Of a DNA stretch of 64,000 nucleotides, positions 8,807-17,529 are shown in pieces. The notes beneath the pieces were generated by a model, which was not told where the DNA came from, searched no databases, and saw nothing but the letters and a program-made list of their open reading frames with translations. Origin of the DNA: Streptomyces sp. NRRL F-5122 (lineage in GTDB: Bacteria; Actinomycetota; Actinomycetes; Streptomycetales; Streptomycetaceae); assembly GCF_001507435.1 (NCBI RefSeq), contig NZ_LMWH01000244.1:10048-74047 (forward strand). Direction: 5' to 3'. A program made the translations under genes and the position numbers. Positions within the stretch are counted from its first letter, which is position 1. Each line of letters opens with the position of its first letter.

Positions 8807-10696
8807 TCACAGCAGTGACACGCTCATCGGCCGGAACCGGACCACTGAGCGTGCCCCGTCGCCGGCCCACGTCACCTCGACGCCGTCGCCGTCGACCGCC
8901 ACGGCGGCGACGGCGTCCACGAGCGGCGTGGGTTCGGCTTCGGCGGTCAGGGTGGCCAGGCACACGTGCACCGAGGTGCCGCCGGCCCGCCCGCCGAGAC
9001 GGGGGACCTGGGCCCATCGGGTCCAGGCCGTGCCCTGGGGGGCGCGCAGCGGTTCGGGACCGTCGTCCCAGCCGTGCAGCCCGTGGAGGGCCGAGACCGC
9101 GGTGTCGTCGGGTCCCGTGGCCCAGCCGGTGAGACTCACCCGTGCTCCGTCCGGGGCGCCGACCACGCGGTGGACGCGCAGTTCGTACCGGCCCCGCGCC
9201 ACCGTGACGCTCTCCACCCGAAGGCCCGGCGCCATCGGGGGGCCGGCGACGAAGACGGGCCGGTGCCAGGACGCTGCCCAGCCCCATCCCTCGCAGTGCC
9301 CTGCCCCCAGGGGGTGGATGCGGCGCCGGACGCTCGCCCGGCCGTTCACCTCCACCGAGAAGTGGTTGTCGGCGACGTTCCCGGGCGCCGTTGGCCCGGT
9401 GCGGGTGGAGTACGCGAGCCGCCCGTAGTGCGGATCGTTCCCGTCCGCCGACTCGCCCTCGTGATGGCGTACGTCGTCACTGCCGTGGTTGTGCAACCGT
9501 ACGGCCCCGTCGGCACACGTCGACTGCACCAGAAGTCCCGGGGCGGGCAGAGCGAGGACCCGATCGGCCTCCTCGACCGGCCCCGGCTCCTCCCTTGCCG
9601 TCCACAGCGGATGGCCGCCCGGCGCCAGGAGGGACACGAACGCCTTCGACGCCCAGTACGGGGAGGCGGGACCGGAGTACGCCTGCAGCGTGGCCTCGTG
9701 CGGGCCGTGCCAGCCGAGGCCGAGCAGACCGTCCCCGGTCAGCGCTCCTCGGTCCAGGAAGTAGCGCAGGGTGCCGCTCGTCAGCCGGCGGGAGGTGCCC
9801 GCGGTCAGTGGGGTGTGTCCGGTGACCGCGCCCAGGGCGATGGCCGTCGAAGCGGCGAACCGGTACACGAGCGACCGGCCGAAGTGCAGCGGTGCGCCGT
9901 CGGCACCGAACATGAGCGAGAACCCTTCGAGGTACTCACTCAGCCGGGCACCGTAGTGGGCGGACCGCTCACTGTCCCCGGCGAGGTGGGCGTCGAGCAT
10001 CGGATACAGGTGCAGGGCCCAGCCGTTGTAGTGGTCGAACGCCTGGTGGTCCCCGTCCGTGTACCAGCCGTCGCCGCGGTACCAGCCCTCCAGCAGGTCC
10101 ACCGCACGCTGCCGGGCCGCCGCGGTCTCCGCGTCCCCGCGGCCCACCGATTCCAGGAACCCGGCGACGGTGAACGGGAACAGGTACCAGTTGTTCGGCG
10201 CGGGCGAATGGCGCAGCGCACCGCGCAGCCAGTGCTCCGCCCGGTCCTGGACGCCGGGATCGAGGTTCTTCCACAGCCAGGGCGCGGTCAGCCGCAGTCC
10301 GAGCGCGACCGAAGCCGACTCCACCATCGGCTGGCCCTGCACATCGTGGTCCAGGATCAGGGGCCAGGACTCGGTGTCGTCACGGCCCGGGGTGCAGGTA
10401 CCGGAGGCGAGACCGCGGGCGTACCGCTCCAGCCATCCGTGCGGATCGTCCCCGTCCGCCCCCGCCACGCGGAACGCGGCGGCGAGGAACGTGCGGGCAT
10501 AGCCTTCCAGACCGTCGGAGCGCACCCCCGAGCGCGATGGCCGTCCGGGCAGGTGGAGCAGTGCGTCACCGGGTGTGCTCCAGCGCCACGCGGACGCCAG
10601 CAGCCCGTCCGCCACGGCCTCCCAGTGAGCGCGGGTGTACCCGGTGTACGGGCTCGACCCGCGGTCCTCCGGCGGCAGTTCGAAGGGGGTGCTCAT
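8807..10696 (-). CDS. DUF2264 family protein, probable polysaccharide-degradation enzyme
   Basis: This 629-residue protein matches the DUF2264 family, which is often encoded with glycosidases and lyases and resembles (alpha/alpha)6-barrel enzymes. Recognisable segments are DGLEGYARTFL, NNWYLFPFTVAGFLE, DGDHQAFDHYNGWALHLYP, FGRSLVYRFAA and GLGWHGP. The C-terminal third is beta-rich. There is no signal peptide, so it should act in the cytoplasm on an imported oligosaccharide. Its ATG overlaps the stop of the upstream dehydrogenase gene (ATGA), which indicates translational coupling. The substrate is not evident. Confidence 0.8.
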   Translation of the reverse strand: MSTPFELPPEDRGSSPYTGYTRAHWEAVADGLLASAWRWSTPGDALLHLPGRPSRSGVRSDGLEGYARTFLAAAFRVAGADGDDPHGWLERYARGLASGTCTPGRDDTESWPLILDHDVQGQPMVESASVALGLRLTAPWLWKNLDPGVQDRAEHWLRGALRHSPAPNNWYLFPFTVAGFLESVGRGDAETAAARQRAVDLLEGWYRGDGWYTDGDHQAFDHYNGWALHLYPMLDAHLAGDSERSAHYGARLSEYLEGFSLMFGADGAPLHFGRSLVYRFAASTAIALGAVTGHTPLTAGTSRRLTSGTLRYFLDRGALTGDGLLGLGWHGPHEATLQAYSGPASPYWASKAFVSLLAPGGHPLWTAREEPGPVEEADRVLALPAPGLLVQSTCADGAVRLHNHGSDDVRHHEGESADGNDPHYGRLAYSTRTGPTAPGNVADNHFSVEVNGRASVRRRIHPLGAGHCEGWGWAASWHRPVFVAGPPMAPGLRVESVTVARGRYELRVHRVVGAPDGARVSLTGWATGPDDTAVSALHGLHGWDDGPEPLRAPQGTAWTRWAQVPRLGGRAGGTSVHVCLATLTAEAEPTPLVDAVAAVAVDGDGVEVTWAGDGARSVVRFRPMSVSLL

Positions 10697-11721
10697 GCCT
10701 GGATCGCCGCCCTCTCGCGTCGTACGGGATGCATGAATCCGGCGCCCGAGGCCCATCGGGCGGTCTCGGCGAGGGCGAGATCGGCCAGCCGGCGCCACTC
10801 GTTGCCCTGGGAACCGGCCAGGTGGGGGGTGATGAGCACGTTGTCGCACTCCCACAACGGGTGCTGTGGAGGCAGTACTTCGGGGTCGGTGACGTCGAGG
10901 ACGGCCCGGACGCGGCCCGCCGCGGCGGCCTCGGCGAGCGCGTCCTGGTCGACGATCGCTCCGCGTGCGGTGTTGATCAGAACGGCGCCGGGGCGCATCG
11001 ACTCGATCAGTTCGCGGCCGACCAGACCGCGGGTCTCGGGGAGCAGCGGCGTGTGCACGCTGACCGTGTCGCTGCGCGCGAAGAGCTCGTCCAGCCCGAC
11101 GGGGGTCACACCGAGTCCGGCCGCCTCGGTCGCGGAGACGTACGGATCGTGGAGGAGCACGTCGAGGTCGTGGGGGCGCAGCAGTTCGATGACACGGCGC
11201 CCGATGAGCGATGCCGACAGGATGCCCACCGTGCGGCGGAAGTTGCCGACGGTGCGCGGGGTGGCCAGCCAGTCGTCGCTGCTGCGGGACGTGCGGTAGT
11301 CACGGGCGCGTTCTAGGACGTGCTTGCCGGTGAGCAGGATCATCGCGAGGGTGTACTCGGCGACCGGCACGGCGTTGGCCGCGGCGGCGGAGGACACCTC
11401 GATGCCCCGCTCCCAGCAGGCTTCGGTGATGTGGTGCCGCACACTGCCCGCGGTGTGCACGACCGCTCGCAGCCGGGGTGCCAACCTGAGCACGGCCTCG
11501 TCCAGCGGAGGACAGCCCCAGCCGGTCACCAGCACGTCGACATCGGCGAGGACCGCGACGGCCGCGGGTGTGGTGAGGTCGTCGAGTACGGGGAGCGCCA
11601 GGTCGCAGACGGCGGTGAGGGCGTCCAGCGACTCGCGGTCGAGCACGGCCGCGGCGGCCTCCTGGGACATGGCGAGTGCGGCGCGGGGGCGCGGAGCGGG
11701 ACCGGGCTGGGAGCGGGTCAT
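10693..11721 (-). CDS. D-isomer-specific 2-hydroxyacid dehydrogenase
   Basis: This 342-residue NAD(P)-dependent oxidoreductase belongs to the D-2-hydroxyacid dehydrogenase family. The catalytic parts are visible: an NAD-binding region around TVGILSASLIGRRVIELLRPHDLDV (with a weakened GxGxxG), SVHTPLLPETRGLVGRELI, the Arg of LINTARGAIVDQDAL, a Glu in LDVTDPEVLPPQHPLW and the His of VLITPHLAGS. The Rossmann glycines are partly replaced (LSASLIG), as in some sugar-acid-linked members. It is the first gene of a two-gene unit with DUF2264. The pairing suggests oxidation or reduction of a sugar acid released by the partner enzyme. Confidence 0.82.
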   Translation of the reverse strand: MTRSQPGPAPRPRAALAMSQEAAAAVLDRESLDALTAVCDLALPVLDDLTTPAAVAVLADVDVLVTGWGCPPLDEAVLRLAPRLRAVVHTAGSVRHHITEACWERGIEVSSAAAANAVPVAEYTLAMILLTGKHVLERARDYRTSRSSDDWLATPRTVGNFRRTVGILSASLIGRRVIELLRPHDLDVLLHDPYVSATEAAGLGVTPVGLDELFARSDTVSVHTPLLPETRGLVGRELIESMRPGAVLINTARGAIVDQDALAEAAAAGRVRAVLDVTDPEVLPPQHPLWECDNVLITPHLAGSQGNEWRRLADLALAETARWASGAGFMHPVRRERAAIQA

Positions 11722-12083
11722 CTGGGCGCGGCAACTCCTGACTCGGTGGTGCTGTGCACATGAGACAACTGTGTGTCCGTGCTGACACGGCCTGTGCGGG
11801 TCACGGGAATCCTCACGGCCCGCACGGGAAGCGGTCAAGACGGCGCCCAGTGGGAAGCGGAACAGCCGGGCGCTCTTCCGCGGACGTCCGCTCACCGGGC
11901 GGAGCCCCGGGCGTCGGGCGCCCGGACGTACCGGCCGCCCATGCCTGCGCACGTGTCGCCGTACAGACTGGTGGGAAGGCAGGTGCTCCGCCGGTGGCCC
12001 GACCCGGCGGGTACGCACCCGAAGTGCGTGGGGCCGGGGCTCGGGCGAGGCAGGCGACCCGGTACGAGCGGCTGGAGCTGGCG
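11722..12083. other. Intergenic region without a recognisable gene
   Basis: These 362 bases lie between the leftward dehydrogenase operon and the rightward stress-protein gene and must contain both promoters. Short frames are open but have no start with a ribosome site and no family resemblance. I saw no strong palindrome. Confidence 0.35.
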
Positions 12084-12986
12084 ATGACCCGACCGGACCA
12101 CCGCCGGCCGATCGTGGTCGGTGTCGATCCCGACCCGGCGAAACGGGTGGCGCTGGCCTGGGCCGCCGACGAGGCCGCACACCGTCGGGTGCCCCTGCGT
12201 CTGGTGCACGCCGCCACCGTGCCGACCACGGAGTTCCGCAGATGGGAACTTCCGCATTCCTGGCAGGTGCGTGATCGGGCGCTCCAGGAGGCCGGCCGTC
12301 ATGTGCTGGAGGCGGCCGTGGCCTTCGCGGAGCGGCGGCAGCCCCGGATCCGGGTGTCGGGACTGCTGGCGAACGGTACCCCGGCGCCTGTCCTTCGCGA
12401 ACAGAGCCGCGACGCCACGGCCGTCGTCCTGGGCTCGTGGCATCTGAGCCGGATGCGGGAGATGTTCGGCGCGGAATCCATCGCCCTGCCCGTCATCTCC
12501 CATGCGCACTGCCCGGTGGTCGTCGTGCCCGAGCCGGCACACCCCACCGAGGGGCCCGGGTACGTGGTCGTCGGCGTGGACGGCAGCGCACCTTCCGCGG
12601 CGGCCGTCGAATTCGCCTTCGAGGAGGCCGCACTGCGGGGCGTGGCCGTGCGGGCACTCCATGTGCGGCATCCCGGGCCGCTCGCGGGGGCCGACGCGGA
12701 CACGGCGCAGCGGGAGGGCGACCGGCTGCTGTCCGGCACGATGGCCGGTCCCGGCGCCGCCCACCCGGATGTCGAGGTGCACCACGAGGTCGTCGACGGC
12801 CATCCCGTGACCGCACTGGCCGATGCCTCCGCCCACGCGTTGGCCCTGGTGGTGGGCACACGGGGCCACGGCGGTTTCACCGGCATGCTGCTCGGCTCGG
12901 TGAGCCAGGGCGTGCTGCGCCAGGCCCGTTGTCCCGTCGTCACCGTGCCGCTTCCGGTCACCTCGGCCGGCGGGCACCGGTCCTGA
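12084..12986 (+). CDS. Tandem universal stress protein (UspA family)
   Basis: This 300-residue cytoplasmic protein is built of two Usp domains. The first starts IVVGVDPDPAKRVALAWAA; the second starts YVVVGVDGSAPSAAAVEFA at about residue 156. The second domain carries the ATP-binding signature GTRGHGGFTGMLLGSVS near its end; the first has only a degenerate GSWHLSRMREMF. Such proteins are commonly induced by hypoxia or stationary phase in actinobacteria. The ATG at 12084 follows a GGAG site. The gene appears monocistronic. Confidence 0.92.
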   Translation: MTRPDHRRPIVVGVDPDPAKRVALAWAADEAAHRRVPLRLVHAATVPTTEFRRWELPHSWQVRDRALQEAGRHVLEAAVAFAERRQPRIRVSGLLANGTPAPVLREQSRDATAVVLGSWHLSRMREMFGAESIALPVISHAHCPVVVVPEPAHPTEGPGYVVVGVDGSAPSAAAVEFAFEEAALRGVAVRALHVRHPGPLAGADADTAQREGDRLLSGTMAGPGAAHPDVEVHHEVVDGHPVTALADASAHALALVVGTRGHGGFTGMLLGSVSQGVLRQARCPVVTVPLPVTSAGGHRS

Positions 12987-13108
12987 GGCGCGTCGCGGGG
13001 GCCGTCGGGTGTCCGTCCCGGCCCAGCCGCCGGAAGACGAACGCAGGCCCGTCCCCAACGACGTCCGCGTCCCGCGCCCCGGACCGGTGGCGTGCGTAAT
13101 CTGGACAC

Positions 13109-13813
13109 ATGGTGTCGCGCACCACCCGGCGGCATGTCGTCCTGCCCGTGCTCAAGGCGCGGTGGCTCAGTCAGACCTTTGTCCACTGGCCCTACGAACC
13201 GCGGTTTGTGCAGGCGCTGCTGCCACCGGGTCTGACGGTCGACACGTACGACGACACGGCGTGGGTGGGATTCACGCCCTTCGTGATGGCGGCCCTGCGC
13301 CCGGGCGTTCTGCCGTCCGCTCCGTTGTCCTTCGCGGAGACCAACCTGCGCACCCATGTGCGCCGTCGCGACGGCCTCGACGGCGTGTGGTTCCTGTCCG
13401 TCGAGGTCACGACGCGGACCATGATGGCGGCGTGGCTGATCGGGGCACCCTGTCACCTCGGCGCTCTCCAGGTGCGCCACGAGGACGGTGCCGTGCACTA
13501 TGCTGGCGTACGCTGCGGGGGCTTTCCGTCCTACCGCCTGACCGTTCGCCCGGGCGGACCCTTCACCCCGGACGCGAGGGATCTGTGGCTGACCTCTCGA
13601 TGGCACGCCTTCACCCGTACCGGGCCCGTGCTGTGGCGGACCACCGTGGACCACGAGCCATGGACGCTGTGCCGCGCCGAGGTGGTGGACCTCCGCCAGA
13701 CGCTGACGACGGCGGCCGGGCTTCCGCCACCGTCCGGGCCCGCCGTGGTGCATTTCTCGCCCCAGGTGCGCACGGTTCGTTTCGCGCTGCCCCGTCCGGC
13801 GCACAGTCGCTGA
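13109..13813 (+). CDS. DUF2071 (YqjF-type) protein
   Basis: This 234-residue protein has the DUF2071 layout: an N-terminal LKARWLSQTFVHWPYEPRFV, then LPPGLTVDTYDDTAWVGFTPF, SFAETNLRTHVR, GVWFLSVE and SRWHAFTRTG. The family is cytoplasmic and of unknown biochemical role. The ATG is preceded closely by TAATCT, which could serve as a -10 box for a nearly leaderless transcript. It converges with the SRAP gene, with only 45 nt between. Confidence 0.85.
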   Translation: MVSRTTRRHVVLPVLKARWLSQTFVHWPYEPRFVQALLPPGLTVDTYDDTAWVGFTPFVMAALRPGVLPSAPLSFAETNLRTHVRRRDGLDGVWFLSVEVTTRTMMAAWLIGAPCHLGALQVRHEDGAVHYAGVRCGGFPSYRLTVRPGGPFTPDARDLWLTSRWHAFTRTGPVLWRTTVDHEPWTLCRAEVVDLRQTLTTAAGLPPPSGPAVVHFSPQVRTVRFALPRPAHSR

Positions 13814-13858
13814 GCGGCGCCGGACCGGGATCGTTGCCGCGGGCTCGCCCGACGCGGA

Positions 13859-14593
13859 CTACGGCGCGGCCTGGTCCAGCAGCCCGGGACCGTTGTGGTG
13901 GACGTCGTTGACGGCGGTGGACACCGGGCGCACGTCGAGACGGCCGTCTGCCGGAGGGGTCAGCAGGGCACGCAGCCGGTCCGGGTCCTGGTGCCCCGGA
14001 TCGAGCCAGGCGTCGTGCCGGTCGGGCGCCACCGCGAGCGGCATCCGCGGGTGGATGCGCCCGGCGGCGTCGGTGGCCTCCGTGGTGATGATCGTGCAGG
14101 TCGTCCACCAGGCCTCAGGGTCGTCGTCCTCGGCCACGGAGGGGTCGCGCCAGAACTCGTACAGCCCCGCGAGGGCCATCACCTCACCATCCTCCTGGCT
14201 GATGAAGTAGGGCTGCTTGCGGGCCTTGGACCGGTCGCTCGCCCTGATCTGCTGCCACTCGTAGAAACCGTCGGCGGGCAGCAGACAGCGCCGCTTGACG
14301 AACGCACTGCGGAAGGCCGGTTTCTCGGCGACCGTCTCCACCCGCGCGTTGATCAACCTGGCGCCGGACTTTGCGTCCCGCGCCCAGGACGGCACCAGGC
14401 CCCACCGCAACGGCCGTAGTTGCCGCCGGACGGTGCCGCCGCCGCGGGGCGCGCGTTCCAGCACGGCCCACACCTCGTCGGTCGGCGCCACGTTCCAGCT
14501 CGGCTCCAGGACCTCCTCCCGGTTCCAGTCGGTGACGTGGAAGCGGCGGACCAGGTCCTCGGGGCTGCGGGTGGACACATAGCGACCGCACAT
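13859..14593 (-). CDS. SRAP/HMCES-family protein (YedK-like abasic-site protector)
   Basis: This 244-residue protein forms a thiazolidine crosslink to abasic sites in single-stranded DNA. Cys2 of MCGRYVS becomes the N-terminal nucleophile after Met removal. Other family marks are PSWNVAPTD, LRWGLVPSWA, NARVETVAEKPAF (Asn and Glu in the active site), RCLLPADGFYEWQ and the His of RIHPRMPLAV. Length is normal. The start is forced by the catalytic Cys2. It is usually linked to DNA-damage responses; no LexA-like box was identified upstream. Confidence 0.93.
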   Translation of the reverse strand: MCGRYVSTRSPEDLVRRFHVTDWNREEVLEPSWNVAPTDEVWAVLERAPRGGGTVRRQLRPLRWGLVPSWARDAKSGARLINARVETVAEKPAFRSAFVKRRCLLPADGFYEWQQIRASDRSKARKQPYFISQEDGEVMALAGLYEFWRDPSVAEDDDPEAWWTTCTIITTEATDAAGRIHPRMPLAVAPDRHDAWLDPGHQDPDRLRALLTPPADGRLDVRPVSTAVNDVHHNGPGLLDQAAP

Positions 14594-14643
14594 GGGCTCA
14601 CTGTGCCACGCACGGTGAGGCACCACCCGGCTCCCGGACGGGA

Positions 14644-14856
14644 TCACGGATGGGCGCAACCGCCTCCCGGGGCGGGGTGCGGATGGCCCCCGGGCGGGGC
14701 GACGGAGGCGAAGGCCATGCGGAACAGGTCCCAGGCGCTTGCGTCACCGACGGCGGGGCTCCCGCCCTGCGCGGCTCGAACGCGCCGGTACGCCGACTCG
14801 GTGACCGTGCCGCCGGCACCGGCCGGATGGGCCGAGTCGATGGGGATCGTCTCCAC
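14644..14856 (-). CDS. Small hypothetical protein with a strong ribosome site
   Basis: A 70-residue frame starts at the GTG at 14854-14856 (VETIPIDSAHPAGAGG), with a perfect AAGGAGG site 7 nt upstream, at 14864-14870 in reverse. A second in-frame GTG two codons earlier is too close to that site. The middle (TESAYRRVRAAQGG and DASAWDLFRMAFASVA) looks helical and amphipathic; the end is Gly/Pro/His-rich with one Cys. I recognise no family. The strong Shine-Dalgarno sequence is the main support. It lies upstream of, and in the same direction as, the SRAP gene. Confidence 0.5.
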   Translation of the reverse strand: METIPIDSAHPAGAGGTVTESAYRRVRAAQGGSPAVGDASAWDLFRMAFASVAPPGGHPHPAPGGGCAHP

Positions 14857-15158
14857 GAGCACCCCTCCTTCCGTACGCGCTCCGAAGCGCCGACGGCCCC
14901 CGCGGCGCGCGAGCACGGTGCCGCCCGGCAAGGCCGTGGCCCGCCGGGGCGGCCGCGGTCCGCGCCCGCAGACTGCCACTGCGACGGCATTCACGCCTCC
15001 CGCGGCCCTCGTACGCGCCGCGACCAGCGCCTCGCGACCACCCGGTTGGCGCAACGGGCGGCGCGCCGGCGCGGCATGGTCGGCCGCTCGCGCGTCGCCG
15101 GAAGACGGTCCCGGCACCGGCGGCGGCGATCGGGCGGCTTATCCCGCCGACGGTGCGC
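14857..15158. other. Intergenic region without a recognisable gene
   Basis: These 302 bases separate the holin-like gene from the small leftward ORF. Open frames here are GC-driven and carry no plausible start. No repeat or hairpin worth naming was seen. Confidence 0.3.
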
Positions 15159-15614
15159 CTACACCGGGCCGTCACCCCGGCGGGCCGGTCCCGGCTCGGC
15201 CTGCGTGGCAGCGCTGTCCGTCCGGTCGAGGGCGTCCGCCGGCCGCACCGGCACGGCGCACACGCGCTTGCGCGCGGCCTGGGCGAGAGCCAGGGCTCCC
15301 ATGGCGTAGGTACTGCCGAGCACGGCGGATGCGCGAGCGCCCGGCAGGATCGGCTCCAGCGACCGCAGCAACGTCTCGTGCGCCGACCACAGCGCCAGGA
15401 CACCGCACACCCCGGCGGCGCCCGACAGCGCTCCGCCCGCACCGATACGCCGCAGCGCGGCCCTGACCTCGCTCTCCACCGCGAGCAGCTCGTTCCGCGC
15501 CAACTGCGCGGTGTCCTGGGCCAGGCGGGCCGCCGCATCGCCCATCGGACTCCTGTGGTCCGGCGAGCCGTCGCCTTGCATGCCCATCACAGCCGCCTCC
15601 GTCTTCTCGCGCAT
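15159..15614 (-). CDS. Holin-like (phage holin superfamily 6) membrane protein
   Basis: This 151-residue protein matches the small actinobacterial membrane proteins annotated as phage holin family. A soluble amphipathic N-terminus (DAAARLAQDTAQLARNELLAVESEVRAA) is followed by two membrane segments around GGALSGAAGVCGVLALW and ASAVLGSTYAMGALALA, then a charged tail. Despite the name, these are not usually part of a prophage, and no phage genes surround it. The ATG at 15614 has only a distant GAGAGG site; internal Met codons at residues 10 and 12 are possible starts. It is divergent from the hydrogenase structural operon. Confidence 0.65.
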   Translation of the reverse strand: MREKTEAAVMGMQGDGSPDHRSPMGDAAARLAQDTAQLARNELLAVESEVRAALRRIGAGGALSGAAGVCGVLALWSAHETLLRSLEPILPGARASAVLGSTYAMGALALAQAARKRVCAVPVRPADALDRTDSAATQAEPGPARRGDGPV

Positions 15615-15780
15615 CGCATTCCGTGCCTCTCGACGCCGAGGCCAAGGCCGGGGCCGACAGCCGGGAGTCCACTCCCGAAGTACCCCCTCACACCGCACCG
15701 ACACGGCATCGATGGCCGGTCCCGCGACCCGCTCCGGCCCGGGCCCGACGCGTCCCTCACCCGTCCGCCGCCAATACGCG

Positions 15781-15850
15781 CCGCCGATGAAAAAAGGTGT
15801 GATCGTTGTAAACCACTGCAATATGGACATGCTGTGAGTGAGGAGCGACG
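15781..15850 (+). promoter_or_regulatory. AT-rich probable promoter of the hydrogenase structural operon
   Basis: A conspicuously AT-rich patch (AAAAAAGGTGTGATCG, GTAAACC, TGCAATATGG) sits just before the first gene of the operon in otherwise GC-rich DNA. TTGTAA (15806-15811) and CAATAT (15819-15824) are AT-rich elements, but their 7-nt spacing does not fit a vegetative promoter, so I do not assign a sigma factor. A good AGGAG site at 15841-15845 precedes the GTG at 15851. Confidence 0.4.
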
Positions 15851-17005
15851 GTGAGCGACCCTGACCGGACGTCCGGAGGCACGCGTGCGGCTGGTTCCGC
15901 GGTCGATGAGGCGTGCGCGGTCGCCGACGCCGTCCTCTACGAGGGCTACCTCCTCTATCCGTACCGGCGGTCGTCGGCCAAGAACCGGGTGCGCTGGCAG
16001 TTCGGCATCCTCGCTCCGCGCGCCTGGGCGGAGGCACACGGTCCGGTGGCGCCGAGCATCTCGGGCTCCGTGGAGGCCTGGCGGCAGCAGACCGAGTGCC
16101 TGCTGCGGGCGGAGCCCGGCGCAGTGGTCCGGGTACGCGTGCGCTACCTGCAGATGCAGCACAGGGCCGTGGAGCGCCGGGACCAGGAGGGCCACTACGT
16201 ACCGGCGGACTCCGTGGAGGCCTCCGGGGCGGTGTATCTGGCCTTCGACGAAGCGGTGCCCCGCGAGCGGGACTTCGTCGTTCCGCTGGACGATCTCGTG
16301 GCCAAAGAAAGGGAGTTCGACTTCGACGCCCCCGCCGGCGAGGAGACCGAGGAGCTGCCGGGTGGTGCCGGACGTCTGGTGCGCCGGCGCCGGTCGGTCC
16401 GGGCCAGGACGACACTGCGCGCGGAGCGGCTCCCCGGCCCCGGAGCGCTGTACCGGCTGCGGGTGCGCACCGAGAACACCTGCCGCGGTGTGCCCGCCGA
16501 GTCCGGACGCGACGAGGCCCTGGCTCATGCCCTCATCGCCACGCACACCTTCATCGGCGGCGAACAAGTCGCCTTCTTCTCCTCCATCGATCCTCCGGAG
16601 GAGGTCGCGGGGCACACCCGTGACTGCGCCAATCTGCACACGTTCCCGGTGCTGGCGGGCGCGGAGGGGTCGGACGACCTCGTGCTGTCGTCCCCGATCA
16701 TCCTGCCCGACCATCCCCAGGTGGCGCCCGAGAGCCCGGGCGACCTCCATGACGCCGCGGAGATCGACGAGATCCTGACCCTGCGGACGCTGGTGCTCAC
16801 GGACGACGAGAAGCGCGAGGCACGCGCCACCGACCCCAGGGCCGCGCTGATCCTGGACCGGGTCGAGGCCATGCCGCCGGAGGTGATGGCCCGGCTGCAC
16901 GGCGCCATCCGCTCGCTGACTCCCCCCGCCGACCGCACCGCCGGGCCGGCGGACGACCACCGTCCTGGACCGGGAAGGGTGTCATGGACGCCATCGAGCT
17001 GCTGA
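15851..17005 (+). CDS. Uncharacterised hydrogenase-locus protein, copy B
   Basis: This 384-residue soluble protein is a paralogue of the 1737-2981 product; both hydrogenase arms carry one copy. Conserved blocks are AVADAVLYEGYLLYPYR, RWQFGILAPRAW, QQTECLLRAEPG, HALIATHTFIGGEQVAFFS, NLHTFPVLAG and LSSPIILPDHPQVAPESPGD. The C-terminus (DAAEIDEILTLRTLVLTDDEK) differs from copy A and looks helical. The GTG has an AGGAG site 5 nt upstream. Its last 22 nt overlap the start of the hemerythrin gene, so it opens the structural operon. I do not recognise a named domain. A role in hydrogenase assembly or as a partner is inferred from position only. Confidence 0.88.
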   Translation: MSDPDRTSGGTRAAGSAVDEACAVADAVLYEGYLLYPYRRSSAKNRVRWQFGILAPRAWAEAHGPVAPSISGSVEAWRQQTECLLRAEPGAVVRVRVRYLQMQHRAVERRDQEGHYVPADSVEASGAVYLAFDEAVPRERDFVVPLDDLVAKEREFDFDAPAGEETEELPGGAGRLVRRRRSVRARTTLRAERLPGPGALYRLRVRTENTCRGVPAESGRDEALAHALIATHTFIGGEQVAFFSSIDPPEEVAGHTRDCANLHTFPVLAGAEGSDDLVLSSPIILPDHPQVAPESPGDLHDAAEIDEILTLRTLVLTDDEKREARATDPRAALILDRVEAMPPEVMARLHGAIRSLTPPADRTAGPADDHRPGPGRVSWTPSSC

Positions 17006-17529
17006 AGCACGACCACCGTGTGGTCGAGCAACTGTTCCGCGACTATCACGCCGCCGCCTCGGGGCCGCAGCGCCGCGCCGTGGTCGAGACCCTCGTACGG
17101 GAACTGTCCAGGCACACGACGGTCGAGGAACTGATGGTGTACCCGCTGGCCAGGGAGGTGCTCCCGGACGCGGAGCAGGTGATCGACGACCATCTGGCCG
17201 AGCACATCACGGCGGAGAAGACCCTTCTGGCCCTCGACCGTCTCGGCGAGGACGACACACGCGAGAGCGAACTCGTCGCGCGGCTGCGCCAGGAGATCGA
17301 GGAGCATCTGCGCGAGGAGGAGGGCGAGCTGATGCCCCGGCTCCGGGACGCGGTCTCCCAGAGAGAACTCGACGAACTGGGGCGGCTCCTCGCACGGGCC
17401 AAGCGGACCGCCCCGACCCGACCACACCCGAACGCGCCCGTCGAGCCCCCCGCCCTGGCGTTCGCCGGACCGGTGGCCGCGGCCTACGACCGACTCCGGG
17501 ACCGACTGCAAGGGAGGCCGAGCACATGA
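16984..17529 (+). CDS. Hemerythrin-like (HHE) di-iron protein of the hydrogenase operon
   Basis: This 181-residue protein has a four-helix HHE cation-binding domain. Candidate iron ligands are visible in order: His9/His11 (LKHDHR), His44 and Glu48 (RHTTVEEL), His70/His74 with Glu78 (DHLAEHITAE), and His108 with Glu112 (EEHLREEE). Hemerythrins bind O2 or react with peroxide and NO at a di-iron centre. Its start lies inside the upstream gene, and its stop overlaps the hhyS start (ATGA), so it is made with the hydrogenase. A role in O2 sensing or local O2 removal is inference. The tail after residue about 140 is Pro-rich. Confidence 0.9.
   Translation: MDAIELLKHDHRVVEQLFRDYHAAASGPQRRAVVETLVRELSRHTTVEELMVYPLAREVLPDAEQVIDDHLAEHITAEKTLLALDRLGEDDTRESELVARLRQEIEEHLREEEGELMPRLRDAVSQRELDELGRLLARAKRTAPTRPHPNAPVEPPALAFAGPVAAAYDRLRDRLQGRPST

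Noticed and set aside
15159..15614. Prophage or phage-tail remnant, because of the holin-like gene
   Set aside because: No other phage gene, integrase or attachment site is nearby; these holin-family proteins are common chromosomal genes in actinobacteria.
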